Shown in pieces: positions 39,079 to 52,300 of a stretch of DNA of 64,000 nt (within the stretch, counting starts at the first letter, position 1; each line of letters starts with the position of its first letter). The notes beneath the pieces are model-generated. The model saw only the letters and a list, made by a program, of their open reading frames with translations. It was not told where the DNA came from and searched no databases. The position numbers were made by a program, and so were the translations under genes. Origin of the DNA: Ophiodon elongatus (taxonomy: Eukaryota > Chordata > Actinopteri > Perciformes > Hexagrammidae); NCBI GenBank assembly GCA_016806645.1, contig JACSYO010002129.1:1340501-1404500 (forward strand), in the 5' to 3' direction.

Positions 39079-41424
39079 CAATGATACGAGAGCAAACCAT
39101 GCTTGTTCATTCTACATAATCAATTAAACATCATTATTGGCCCTTTCAAGAGTCCCGAGTTCAAAGACCAGTGGGAAATGATCAAAGTGACAGCATTTTG
39201 TTTGAGCACTAACCCCTTCCTGCTACTGTGTCCCGCTCTTCAGCAAGTTCACTGCTTCGCCAGAGAGCCGATGAAATTACAAAAGTCAAGCAAGCTGCTT
39301 TGCTGCAGCGTGTACTTCACCGTTTGTGTTGATTCTGCAAAGAAGATAATACAATAAATTGACTCAAACACCCTGTCACATTTGCATGTAATCTGTGTTT
39401 TGTTATTTCTTGGCGTCGTATAAAAAATGCTGGGAATTGCAGATTGCAGAAATCTGGCAAACTGAGTCCACCGAATGTCTTCAATGTCAGCGGCTCTCAG
39501 GGGGAACATAAAACAGCTCTGTTAGTGTAGAGTATGAATTATTCACACCAGTTGTCACAAACTACTGAAGTACTGTGGAGTAGAGTAGGTAGGCTGTTAC
39601 TTTCATCACCTAAGTTTGAGTTGCAAGTCGGCAAATCTGCGCAAATTACAGCAGGTTAAGTGGAAACAAATTGGATGTGATGGACAGCCATACAACACCG
39701 CTCTTATTCTACATGTCTGTAAAGCGGAAAAATAAATTAGGTTTTGGTGCATTTTGCCCCGTAGCTATGTAAGAAAGTCCAAAACAGCATTCCGGCTATC
39801 AAAGGCACCAAAACCACAGACCGCCATGAGTGTACGTGCTCAGCAACTGGACACTTCAAATGCATAGCAACGGCATGAAAAGGAGCCTCTTCAGCTTGCG
39901 CGGTGTGAAAACAGGTGGAGGGGGGCGAGAGTCTTTCACGGACATCCTGTCAAGAGGGAAGGGCGCACGGGTGGAGCAGCATCACAGCGGGCGTAAGAAA
40001 AGTCAGCGTTTCAGGATGGTCAACTGGAGGCTGCAGAGAAACAGTGTGTGAACTATTACACCAGGCCACACCATCCAGGTCTTATCACTGCGTCCTTGTT
40101 GGCTGTGAGTTTAGACTCGGTGACAGATCTAAACCACTGACACTTAGCCTATAGTCAGTCCTAGCGCTTCCTCAACACTAGATCAGAGCGAGAAGAAAGC
40201 TCTAACACAATATTTTTTCCTGAACTGAGTAAAATACGTGGTATCACGTCTTTTTAAAGTGCTCCAAGTGACCAAAAGGGTGTAACATGGGCCAGTTATA
40301 GTTCTACCACACCTCATCTCCATTTACAGATGCTCAAGCCTTTTATTTTTGTCAGGATCATTCTGTTGAGACCCCTTAATTGTCCGCTAAGAGGCTTGTA
40401 TGTGCTAAACATATCCACAATTATCAATGTTTGAAGGTATTTGTGGTATTGCTAATGGAACATTTAAAAACGTAGCCTAATTATTAAACTTGGAGCGCTA
40501 TATGGGAGCCAATAACATGACGAGCAAAATTCATATGCATTTTGTCAGGTCCGCTGTGTAAACCTGTCAAAATGGCATTGGTTGTACAAGACTTTGGTGT
40601 TGCCTTCGTGTATAAGCTCTTACGCACTGCATTATAGGGGCACAAAGGGGGGAAGACATTTGATCTAAAGCCCAAGTGGTGGTCTGTTTTGTCCGTCACA
40701 ATTCACACACATACACAGTCATTCACACACATAGGGATACTGCTGAATCATGCCAAAAAGGCTATTTGATCAGCGTTAGACCTGGCAGAGGTGATGTCCC
40801 ATCCGACAGGATTCACACGCTCCCCGCCCTCCAGCACAAAAGGGCAGAACAACAATATTATGGTGTCCACTGAGAGCCTACCCCCCAGTAAAAACATTTC
40901 TGTGAGAGTGGGCTTGACCTACCTCTTCTCTCGTATAAAAACACAAAGCCGAGTGTATTCCGACAGCTGCTGCCCGGGTGCCCTGTGGAGAACAGAAGGA
41001 GAGCTTTGAAGATCTTGACCTTCTGGAACAATAAAACGCAATCATCAAACACTCTCCTGAGACAGACTGCTGACCCACAGATCCAAGTGGCTGCTCGACA
41101 TAATTCATATTAAACTGTAGGGCTCTGTGTACGTATGCCTCTGAATGTGTGTTTGATGCTTGCAGGGGCACAGATCGTGTAGATCTGGAGCTTTCCAACA
41201 CTCCTGATTGACAGCACTTGGAGCAGAGTTTACTACTGGTATCTGAATCGGATTCAGGCCCAGCTTCGAATGCATTTTGTTGACACACTCGCTACTACAA
41301 TGTCATTTCGGCATTAAAGTATCCATTTGTCTAATAAGCATAACTCAACTCTTGGAATAAGCCCAGTATCCTCCTTTATATCACCTTGAGTAAAGGCAAA
41401 TAAAGGAAAAAAGGGAATTAAAGA
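39079..41424. other. Unassigned interval
   Basis: No supported gene. A 136-residue open frame on the minus strand (41288-40878) contains ALCFYTREE before a GTAGGT donor-like site, faintly like an aspscr1 segment, but the rest of the frame does not match. Confidence 0.35.
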
Positions 41425-41850
41425 AAGAAATTTGAATTTTGGGAAATATGCCTATTGACTTTTTTTGCTGAGTAAGATGAGACAAATGAACCTTGACTGT
41501 ATGGTAAATATGAAGATAACTTAATCAAAGTAACTAATTTAAAAGAGTTAGCCTGTCTATTGAAATTCACCACCCACAACCTCTAAAGCTCACTAACTAA
41601 CACTGTATCTTGTTTCTTTAATCGGTACAATCAATTAATTGATTAATACAATTAAGTGTAAAAATTACAATTCATAGTTGTATGGGGCCCAACTATATCT
41701 TGGCCAGAGCCAGTTGCCTGGCAACCAAAGGAATTCCAGGAAGTTACTGGTCCTGACTAAAAGATTAGGCAAACAACATATAACCTGTCAATTAATGAGC
41801 TTTAGGGGTGCTGGTGGCATCAAAAATCAAACATGTCCTTTAAAGTTCTG
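41425..41850 (+). mobile_element. Fold-back repeat (family C), diverged full-length copy
   Basis: Begins TTTTGGGAAATATGCCTATT, carries CTCTAAAGCTCACTAACTAA (41581-41600) and, near its right end, the inverted match AATTAATGAGCTTTAGGGGT (41791-41810). The central TTGCCTGGCAACCAAAGG block is typical of intact copies as I recall them. Confidence 0.7.
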
Positions 41851-44800
41851 CTAATAAAACTATGGTGGTATCAGATTGATAACTCAAAATGCCCAGATGC
41901 TACTTCCCTGTAGTATCTGTAAGCCTACTGGAAGAGAGGTCAGAGTGGCAAAGTGGCTCCAAGGTCAAGGCAAGATGGCAAAAGGAGGAAGTGCTGCTAT
42001 TTACCACCTCAAGAAATACACCAGGTGGCAGTTTTTAGCGCAAAGTGTAACAGAGGCTCTAAACATTAAAGCAGAGCAGAAACAAACCTGCTGATGGTGA
42101 CAAATGTTAAGATACACCTTTCTGGTCTTCAGCGCCCACGTTCTTACAGTACCCACAAACTAATGTTGCCGTTTCACTCACAAGACATCAGTAAAAATAG
42201 ATTCAAATACAAGCCTTTGATCTTATATAACCTTGTATTAGCATAACTGGCAAAAGGTGTTGCAGGGCAGAGATGCCAGCTGGGTCCTCTTGCTCGTCGC
42301 GCAGGGGTCCGAAGGCCCCCTGTCTCTGTCCACATGTTAATCTTTACAGGGCACTCAAGGAAGTGGCGTTGACAGCCTAGATTTGAGGTCAGGAGGGGGC
42401 CAGGGGTCAAGCACTTCCTGCTGACATGAAAGCACATCCAAGCACACCTTGCTCTTGGTATCTGTCGTCCGCCCCCCTGACCATCTGTACCTACATAATC
42501 TAGGGCTCATCGGGCCCAAACAAAAGCCATGTGTTAATTACCTTTGAAGGTGTAATGACTTCAGGGCCGCAGCCGATGTTCATCTGGTTTCAAAGCGAGG
42601 GCCGGAGAACAGGTTACGCTTCAGACACGTTACAGTTGTCCTCTCCTCTACCTGCCCGCCGCGCTTTCATTTTAGAGGGATGACCATGCATTTTGGTTTG
42701 AACATTGTCCCGTATCAAATCCAGAGGCACACAAACCGCTTCACTCTTGCTTTTGTGGACTCTTAAATAAGTAAATTAAGGAGAAAGTTCTGACACATGT
42801 GGATTAGGCCTACACCTGTCCTCCAGATGTGAGGGCATTCACTTTAATGGAATTTCATTTTATTCTCTTGGCTTAATTGTTTTTGTAGACCTCACGGAAT
42901 ATTACTTGATGGTAGTAGCACCAAGTACTTAGTTCTACCTTTTCTTAATTTACATCCATCTTTTTCTCAGTTTATAGACCTACAGTGAAGAGAAATGCGT
43001 GGAATTACTCATAGATTGACTAATAAACTATGTATGGTTCACATTTATTGCCTTACCCGCTCTGTTTTCAGGCGGTGTCCAAAAGGAGCCCTCATTCTTG
43101 TGATTCCAGTGATGTGAATTATGAACAAATCAAAACCAGATAGACATAGCGAAAGGTGCTGGGAGCAATCTGCTCATTAGTCATCACTAAAACAAGATGA
43201 TGTGTCCTGGTGACGACTCTTCTTGTACCCTTTGTGAGTAAAGCCTGAGCAACACTTTCTTCTTCCCACAAATGACCACCTTCTTCCTGCCGCAGGAGAA
43301 AGGGAAATGGGTGCCGAATATTCCCAAACAGATACGTTACCGTGTTTTGAATAAATGTTTCCACTGGCAAACCACGGGTGACCTCATGAGCAAAGATGAG
43401 ATGGGAAGAAAACCCAGATTTCAGAGGCTTAAGTGGTACTTAAGTAGTATTCTACCTCTGTTAAATTGACTCCAATGTGTCTCAGTCAGTGTTTCTAATT
43501 AGATCACACAATGTAATTATATCTAATGGTGTTTGTAAGAGGATATGTGCCGTATGCATCAGAATACATCAAAGAGCAGCGCAGCCACATGAGTTATGTA
43601 CCGTCATTCTCTACATCCTTTCTGCTGAGAATAAACAAACACACTTTCTAATCCTTTGAAACGCTTTTTTTTTTCTTTTGAAAACCCTCAACTCTAGTTT
43701 CCAGTCAGCGGACGGTCAGGGGCCCCGCAGACACCTCTTGATCCTCGGGGCATCTACAGGAGAGTCTGTATGATGTGGGGAGGAGCACTAGTCGTGCTCT
43801 TGACCTACAGGTGAAGACAGAAAGCGGTCCTGTGAAGCCAACGCCGGGCCGAGAGGCAACGCTGCCAGCCAGAGAAGTTGGATATAAATATCCACCTCGC
43901 ATGGCAGTTTCCTCCAAAAACAAACTTCGGATTCTACCTTGTAATTTATCACTTTTCCCTCCCCCATGGAGAGAAAAATCAAGAGAAGGGAAATGTTGAG
44001 TTGAAAGATTGCAGTGTGTCCAGTTTTTATTTTCCATATTTCATTTTGTCTCTTCGTCTTGCCTATTAATATGTATTGAGCTCCATCTGGATCACTAGCA
44101 TCACTGTGATAAACAATCTTCAAAAAAACTCTGCAAAACAAGGTCGAACTAAATCTTATGGCAAATACCTCATAGTGCTAACAGTTAGAGTACTGTTAGT
44201 TTTGAATTTAAATACTGTGTGTATGCCACACAAACCTATGTGTGTCTCAGATGTGTGTTTCTCTTATTTTGAGACTACGGGTGTAAAGGCGTGGGACGAT
44301 GATTCAGATTCCTGGGAGAAAATTCCCAGGCCTGGAAGAGCCTGTGGAAATTAATCAAGTAGCAGAGTGATGTCATTCTGATGAAAGGCAGCCTGTCAGA
44401 CAGTTGGCGACTATGGGTGCTCTTTGGCATGGGCCACAGCCCGCTATACACCAAAATATGACATCAAAGCAGGTACCAGGCCAGGCCAAGAGGCTGGCAC
44501 TGATCATTGTCTTCTTTGATTACAGTAGCCTCATCTTCTTGCTGAGAGGATAAAAGAAAACGGCTGCTTGGTGTTAAGAGAGTGTCAAAAATAATGAGGC
44601 ACATACCATGCGCTAATAGTGTCCCAGTGGCTCGGTGGATGGAAGCGCATACTGTGTACATACAACATTATGGGCAGAGTTCCCGGACAGGGATTATGTC
44701 TAGTCCAAGACTACGTGCTTTTCAGTGGACATTTCCACTGAAATTGGGCCTTTAGGCTCAGACTAGGTCTTAAGCTCCGTCTGAAAAACTGGCACCAAGA

Positions 44801-45457
44801 GTTATGACCAAACATCAGATTTACGGTGCATGTCAACAACACTTTCTTCTTTGTGTATGTAGTCTTCATAAAATAAAAATCTTTAAAAAACAAATTGTAC
44901 AAACCCTCTACTCCTACCGACAGCAATTCTTTAAGGTCTACAGTCTCAAAACAGTTTCAAATACAGCTCTCGCATAATTGAATAATGACCATGTTTTACA
45001 GCAGGGTGTGGACTTCAAAAGAATTTCCTCGTAGAGACTACCAGGTTAAAGGACAGAAAATGAATCATGTGTTGTGGCTCTACTGTCATGACCTGTAATA
45101 AGGGCTTTTCCATGTCCTTTGGCAAATCTGTGGCATAAATAAACATTTCCGGGACAAAAGGGCCTGATTCTCCCTGTGTCTCGGTGGGGATGAGAATAAG
45201 CGCAGGGGAAGGAGGGCTGCCGCCTCTCTGATGATAATAATAGCAGGTTTCGAATGGTAAGTGGTCTCCGCTCCCTCCTCTGTTGCTACCTGACAGAGGG
45301 CATTGCAAAGGGTGATTCAGGCTCGAGGCATGAATGGAAAACTCCTCTGGAGGAAGGCCGCACACTCACGCAACGGTACATCCAAACGGCCAGTTCCACC
45401 TCACTCATCTTCCTGTTCGACAACACATTCCTACAAACGTGCATGTACGTCTGCGCG

Positions 45458-45458
<1 letters not shown>
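41851..45458. other. Unassigned interval
   Basis: No supported gene, RNA gene or recognised repeat on either strand. Confidence 0.35.

Positions 45459-45508
<50 letters not shown>
45459..45508. repeat. (AC)n microsatellite
   Basis: 25 pure AC units ending in ACGCG. Thr-His and Val-Cys runs in open frames here are artefacts. Confidence 0.95.
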
Positions 45509-45510
<2 letters not shown>

Positions 45511-48358
45511 GAAAACATCCATCTTGTTTAGCATGAATGACGTGACACGACTGTTTACAGGCAACAGCAGCGATTTTGTAACCATCATTCAGATGAAAGA
45601 TCAACAACAAACAGCTGACCTGAACTATTTGATTACCCCTTGGTGCCGGAGAGAGCCTTAATGCAAGCTGTCCTATCTTGAAAGACTTCATTTTTATCAA
45701 ACAGGGCATCATCTGTAACCAATAGACGGCCTCCTCTTACAAAATGAGAGCCTGCTCGACAGATGTCTCCTGCCTCTCTTACTCTCTCTTACTCCCCATT
45801 TACATCCACATCTTAGATGGCACCTCTTGACTTAAGTCAGGATCAAGGTTGTTTACCGATTCTCTGGATAATATCAGAAACATGTGGTAGGGGGGGACAT
45901 GAAAGGAACTCTACAGTGTGTTAACACCCAAAACCTCTGTCCATGATTGTTTGGGGTTTTTAAACAATAGTTGCAACATGATATTAAAGGGTACCTGCTT
46001 ACGGAGGTTTGCCTCAAGGTGACACAGCACAGAAGCTGAAGTGTTTTCAGAGGGGAAGACAGCCTAAAACGTCAAAGCTCTCCAACATTACAGTCACATC
46101 AACTTGTTCGGGCAGCTATTATTAAAATAAAGCATGAATAATATCTAAATAAATACATCATTTTTGTGTTTGTTTCTAAGTGTAGTATAATTACTCTATT
46201 CTTACCAGCTATGATAAGCAACAAACAAAATGTCAAAGTCTTTGAAAAACCAGCAGAGAAGTGTTAGCCACAGGATAAATTACTACAATTTACACAACTT
46301 TTCAACTAATTTCTAACACCTGAGTAGTATTCCATACATTTCCAGGTCCCTTTTCGTCCTGGCTTTTAGCGGATTTCCACACTTAAATACTTTGTGGCAT
46401 AATACCACTAAGTCTCAGGCTTTGCTGTTGTGACCTTCATGGGATTTAGTGCTGCGGTTGAGTCGCACAATCCCTAACCTGATATCATATGTTTTATGCT
46501 GGTGCTGACGAGTGCTCGCACTCTGTACAAGAGAGGGTGGCAATTGAAGGAAATTTAAAGAAACTCCTCTATGAAATCTAAAAGTTTTATAGATGGTGAT
46601 CTCTCCTTTGTTCTTCCAATGAGGACCTCCACCTGTTTCTGATGATGTGAGCCAGAGTCTGTCCCTTTCAAGAGGCTGATCCCTCCTGATCTCTTTGATG
46701 TAACCTGACCTAACAGTTCCAACTAGCAGGATTTGATGATCTCGGATGGACCCTCGACAACAGCATGTGCAAATCAAAACTAACAGGCATGAGGAGACTG
46801 ACGGTGGGGATGTGTGAGCAGAACTGGCAGGCTGCGCAGACGGAGAGAGCGCTCACGGAGCTATGATGTGTTCAAACGCCAGGCAGGCAACGGTCACATG
46901 ATCAATGCTGCCAGCCCAGACTTAAGCAGTAAAACCTGTGGATCTGTGAGGGCACATGCAACTGATCGGAGATGAAAGACAGGCTTTGACTTTCACAGGA
47001 GGCCTAGAGTCGGGGAGGGGGCTACGGAGGCACTTCTGAGGGACTGCCATCAGAACAGCTGGGTCATTTTCAAATGACCTAATTCTAGGATTAATCCATT
47101 CGGACTGGCATGGTTAAATTTGTGTCTAAGCCACACGCAGACGATGGGAGGCAAAGGAAAAGGGGAGAGAAAGAATTACCAGTGAAAGCCAGAAAGGCTT
47201 AGCACTTGGAGTTCAAACAAGGTGCAGAGCAGAGAACCACTGTGCACCAACAGTAGCAGAGCTAGCCAGTGTGTCTGTCTCCAGACTCACACTGTAGGGT
47301 AAATTTAACACAGAATCTACATATTTAGATCACTCAAAGAGCGAGCATCTGCGGCTCACGCTTGGGTCAGAGGACGTTTCGACACACCGCCGGGGCATCT
47401 CTTCATGGTAGCGTGTGTGTCAGAGGCCAGCGTCCATCTGCGAGTGATTTAAGGGTTACATTTTTTGCGATGACGTGTGATAAAACAGGGAGGTATGGGT
47501 CAAAGTGACTAGACTCAATCTGTGACAGAGCCTCTCCTCCTGGGCCCTACCACATGTTTTAATCTATACAAGCATCTGTTTGAAGTTCCCAATGAATACC
47601 ATCAGTCCGGCTGGTGACTTCATATCCATCTTACCTGGCTCAGAGGACTTCGACACCCTTTAGGCACACTGATTAACCAAAGGGCGAGAGGTTCTTTTTC
47701 TGAGAGGATGTGAAGCAGTTTTAACATGTTGTGCTCACGACGCACGTAAGCATTTTCTAACATGCCCAAATGGGTTCTTTCTGACTTGATTTCTATCATA
47801 ACATTTTCAAACCTTTTTACAGCACAACTTTGTAAAAGTCACAGTCCCTGAAGAGAAAGGCGTCAAGCTGAGCTCAGACTTATAATTTCTATTACAATGA
47901 AGGTGTCATTCATTGGTTCTCATGAGTTCTCTCCAATCTCACAGCCAAAGCTGATACTGGATCAAATCAGAAATGATCAATAAACTACCTGTGTACAGGT
48001 AAACTATCAATGCCCAGTCCCTTAAAGCCAAACTGAATTACTATGTCAGTCTGCTTCACATGGGAAGAATGAGCTCAATCAGAAACAAAAGTCCCCATGA
48101 AGTGTCACCTCGATGAACAATCGCTGTTATTTTTGTATAATCACTGCGGGCTACACTTTAACTTCAATGTGTCCTTAAAATGAGAGATTGTTGGAGGGAA
48201 GCCTACCTCAACCGTAACGAGGCATTCCTGTGTTAAAAAGCTGGCTTCCCATCAGAATGCTCTGCTCGACTTAAAATATACAGTAGACCAGGAAAGTTTG
48301 GAAGAGACTGAAGAGGGAGTGAGGAGGCGAGGCGAAGGGGGGAGAAAGAGTGATGGGT
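45509..48358. other. Unassigned interval upstream of notum
   Basis: In human the first exons of ASPSCR1 lie head to head with NOTUM, so aspscr1 exon 1 was expected here on the minus strand. I searched by eye for its PNGRR and WRFANLPNNAK motifs and found none. A 120-residue minus-strand frame at 46415-46777 is unrecognised. Confidence 0.35.
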
Positions 48359-48367
48359 GCTTTGATC
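48359..48367 (+). promoter_or_regulatory. Consensus TCF/LEF site upstream of notum
   Basis: GCTTTGATC fits the TCF/LEF consensus SCTTTGATS exactly, about 950 bp upstream of the notum start codon. A second core, CTTTGAA, lies at 49073-49079. NOTUM is an established direct Wnt/beta-catenin target in vertebrates; use of these particular sites is inferred. Confidence 0.5.
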
Positions 48368-48860
48368 TTTGGAGGCCCCGTCTGGATTAAAAAAAAACAA
48401 GTGTCCAAGTCCTTTTCTAAACCTTAAGAAAACATGAGCAGCTCAACTAGTCAGAACTGGAAGTGATTCCTAAAAAGAGGTATGTGTGGATTTTTTTTTT
48501 TTGTGGGCCGGAGGATGATACTCTCTAAACAATGTTATGTTTTTATTTGCCTTATAAAAGTAAAGCCTTTAAAATAAGTGAACTAATAATAACAATAACA
48601 ATTTTCGCTTATTTAACAAGGTAAAGCCTGACATCAAACTGTTTTTTCCAGACCAAATATTGTTGGAACTCTGCCTGAGTTTTGATCTTGTTTTGTTTTT
48701 TCCCCGCACTTGATTTTCAAGCAAGTGTGTAACAAGATGCGTATTCTCACTTCATAAATTTGTGGTGGAATGGGAAATGGGCATTTCAAGGCCAATAAAA
48801 GCCACCACATCAAATAAAACATCGCGGATCAAAAGAACCAACGCATGGACATTTTTTCCC

Positions 48861-48868
48861 TATATAAA
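48861..48868 (+). promoter_or_regulatory. TATA-like box in notum upstream region
   Basis: TATATAAA about 440 bp upstream of the notum ATG, followed at about 48930 by an inverted CCAAT box (GATTGG). It is a candidate core promoter; the transcription start is not determined. Confidence 0.4.
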
Positions 48869-49306
48869 TTTACAAAAGGGGGGTAGTCTTCCACGCTTGA
48901 TTATGCCCTGAGTCCTGCCCCGCTCCTGCGATTGGCTGGACGGACACTCATGGGGGGAAAGTTTGAATAAAATACAAGAGCATGGCACCAGTGTTGTCGT
49001 TCAGGCTTGTGCGCTTGGTCCAGCAGGGCTTGAGTTGGGCTTGGTAGATGGGCAAACGGTTGTAGTCGCACTCTTTGAAAGATTATAATACATCCACAGA
49101 ACTCAGCGGATGACTGTAATTCATTTAAAAGGACTTTTAATTTAGTTGACATTAAATTTAAGCGTTTTTAGCAGCGGGTGCCACGACTCGTGGCGTCTTT
49201 TAAACGGTGCGTAATCGTCGTTTCTTTCTCAGCTACATCAGTAAAAATTTGTGTCTCCCTGACGAGACGTTGCATTTAAAGAGGGAACATCTTCCACCGG
49301 GATAAG

Positions 49307-52300
49307 ATGACATCGATCAGAATGGTTTCATCAGTGCTTGTGCTGGTGCTGATGCAGTCCGGAGCTCTTTGCGCACGGAGGTTTCGGGGTGGCCGCAACC
49401 CACAACCACGACGCTCACCACCTCCTCCCACATACCGGGCGGATCGGGGTGACACCACGGAGAGCTTCCCTCTGGATTTCACCGCCGTGGAGGAGAACAT
49501 GGATAACTTCATGACACAAGTGAAGAACCTTGCGCAGTCCCTCTACCCGTGCTCGGCGCAGAAGCTCGACTACGACATGAAACTGAACCTTTTGGAGAAC
49601 ACATCGGTCACCTGCAACGACGGAAGTCCTGCGGGGTATGTACCAACTTAGAATACACGTGTACAGCGTGATCCATCGTATATGATTTGATCGCCAGGGT
49701 CGGCTGTGCAGCAGTGCAACCTGGAGCTATAGGAGTGATTGTTGTGTTGCTTCAGCAGGGCGCAGCCCGTGCTGCGGGTCATCCTGCTCCCCAAAGTAAC
49801 CCGCATGCATCTGGCCTGAGGACAACAGCGGTCGTCTCAGTGGAGATTCCTCTTATTCGGTCTGGTTCAAAAACAGTTTTCCTCTATAAATGATAAATAA
49901 CCAAAATAAATGGGGAGAGCTATGCCCTAGGACAGAATAACGGGATGAGATAAACAGCTGCTTTGCGTCAGCGATGCGTGAAATTTGCAGATAACCACAT
50001 GGCCTACGCTTCATTTCCTTTGCTTCAAATTAGAATGCAGGATTTGCTCTGCAGAAAGTTTAGATTTAAGTGTTCAGACCCCAGCCCATCGCTCTCACTC
50101 TCTGATGATTGCACCCATACGCACACTGCTGGCTTATGGCTTTACAGCCGTTTAACAGTATGCGTTATTTACTTGGCTTCTGTAAAACGTGTACTATTTG
50201 CTCTTAATGGCTCCTGGTAGTGTCTGGTAAACAATATTTTAGTCTATGGTCCATGAGGTAAATAACAGATCACTACATGTGTTTGCCATGATATCCACTG
50301 TTGACGTTGTTGTAAAGCAGAAATCCATTTGGCAGCAAGAAAGCCTGAATGAGTTAAAGCGATAATCCATGGCACTAAAAGCCCATTAATATCAGACAGA
50401 TCCACTGCCTCTTATATTGTATAATACACAAACAATCCTCTGTCATATGGACTCTTTTGAGTTCAATTTGCAGGGAGTCAAGTTGAATACTGTAAGTGAT
50501 TCCTGTACAAAAAATACTGATAATTAAGGCAGGTGGGGATGAAGCAAGTAAAAGTTAGTTGTAAAAGGTGTTATTTTTTACATGATCGCTGCACGGTCCA
50601 AAGACAGTGGATTTCACTTGTGTCTCATATTATTCTGCACAAACTGTACCACAATGAAAGAACAGTATTTCAATTGTATGCCCCTAATTTACTATTGTAG
50701 GCTTAATATAGCAAAACTATTGAAAAGCACAATCACAATAATGTTGTACAGTCATTATTATTTGAGAGTATTATATAAATTCTTTCCTGTCAATGTTGTC
50801 TGTTCCATATCAGGAGGCTTTGATGACGTATCTGTGCATAAGAACTTATCCGGGACCAGTTCAGTGATGGGCAGACTTGACTGAAATTACTTTTTTTTAA
50901 TACATATCTCTTTATGGATTTACTATCCTGTCTAATTCCTGTAAAACCCCGAAGTGCCTGGTGGAGAGAGCTGTCTGTTGGGGCGGTAAAGCTCTTAGCT
51001 CTTTAGAGATGCAAGGGACAGTTACTGGCAGATGGCCGTTTCATTCACTACCGGGGCTGTTGTCAGTTGGGATGCTAATCCATCAGCTACCAACAGTGTT
51101 TTCCACAGAGGTTTTTTTTTACAGTAACAGATACACGGAAAGGAGGCAACAAGTAAAATCATTCACAGGACGGGAAGGTGGAAGTGTGTGATTCATCTTC
51201 TGGAAGTACACATGTTAGAGTGAGTGTGTTGATGCAGCGCCTTTCCCCTCTTGTCTTGTTCAGCTTGCCAAGCCCGCCTTCACTTTGTTGTTTGGAAGTA
51301 GTGAGTAGAGTGCACTGTCTTCAGCCTACATCATTGACTGGGCCTCGCAATAATAGTATAAGACATTAACTGCAGCCAACGTGTGATTCAGAGTCTGAGC
51401 AAACAGCTCAGAGCTTCAGCCAAGTCTGTTTTCTTTCAAGTCACTGAAGTTTTTTTTTGGCAATCCCTCGTGTTTAGTCATTGGTAAAGTCGGGTGGATA
51501 CTGATTGAATAATACATATTAAAAAAAAAAAAGTCTTTCAGCATCACAGTAGCACATTTTAAAATCCCGTTGAAAAAAGGATGATGAAGCGTCTGCCATG
51601 AGAATGTCCAGCAGAATGCGCATGCCCTCTTCTGGACTGACGACACACAGCACATATCTTATGTTCTAGCGTGCATTAACTTCTTATTAAAATTTAAACC
51701 TGGCACAAAAACATTCACTTTATCTTACCCAGGGTGCAGTATGGGCATTATCTTGGACAGATATGAATCTTAAATGATAAAAGACAGACTGGGTGTTGAC
51801 ATCTACACACGTCATTTGAGTTATTTGATTTCACCATATCTCTTTATCATTACTGTGGGCCGGAGCCTGGATTTTATCCATGACGTGTGTGTTGTTGAAG
51901 GCCTTGATTTTATCCATGACGTGTGTGTTGATGAATGCCTTGATTTTATCCATGACGTGTGTGTTGACGAATGATGATCAGAGTGATGAGTCTATGATAG
52001 ATTGCCACATTAAACATGAGGAACACCATCTGCAAACTACAAACAGGATAGGGGACAGTTTATCTCCCGTTTGATCCCTATATCAGTTTCCCAAGTGCAA
52101 ACCATAAACATAACCTCATTGTTCTCTTTTGTGTACTCCTTGGATTTATACTGGGCAAAATTGCATTTGCTGCTGTCAGGAATCAACAGCATAACAAGAC
52201 ATCTTTGTTTGGCTTGAAGTGATGGTGTCCCATGTGTTTATATTTCATACTTGGATACCATCACTGATGGTAGAAACAGTGCGGATATTATTTTTCAGTG

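Noticed and set aside
40878..41009. ALCFYTREE segment as the aspscr1 VCVYTRDE exon
   Set aside because: Similarity is limited to a few residues and the preceding sequence does not match; kept only as a note.
45286..45712. Several overlapping open frames with Thr-His or Val-Cys runs
   Set aside because: All arise from the AC microsatellite at 45459-45508.
46415..46777. 120-residue minus-strand open frame
   Set aside because: No recognisable family, no splice partners, and composition is not convincingly coding.
51865..51972. CRISPR-like repeat array
   Set aside because: The units are head-to-tail with no unique spacers, in a vertebrate intron; it is a minisatellite.
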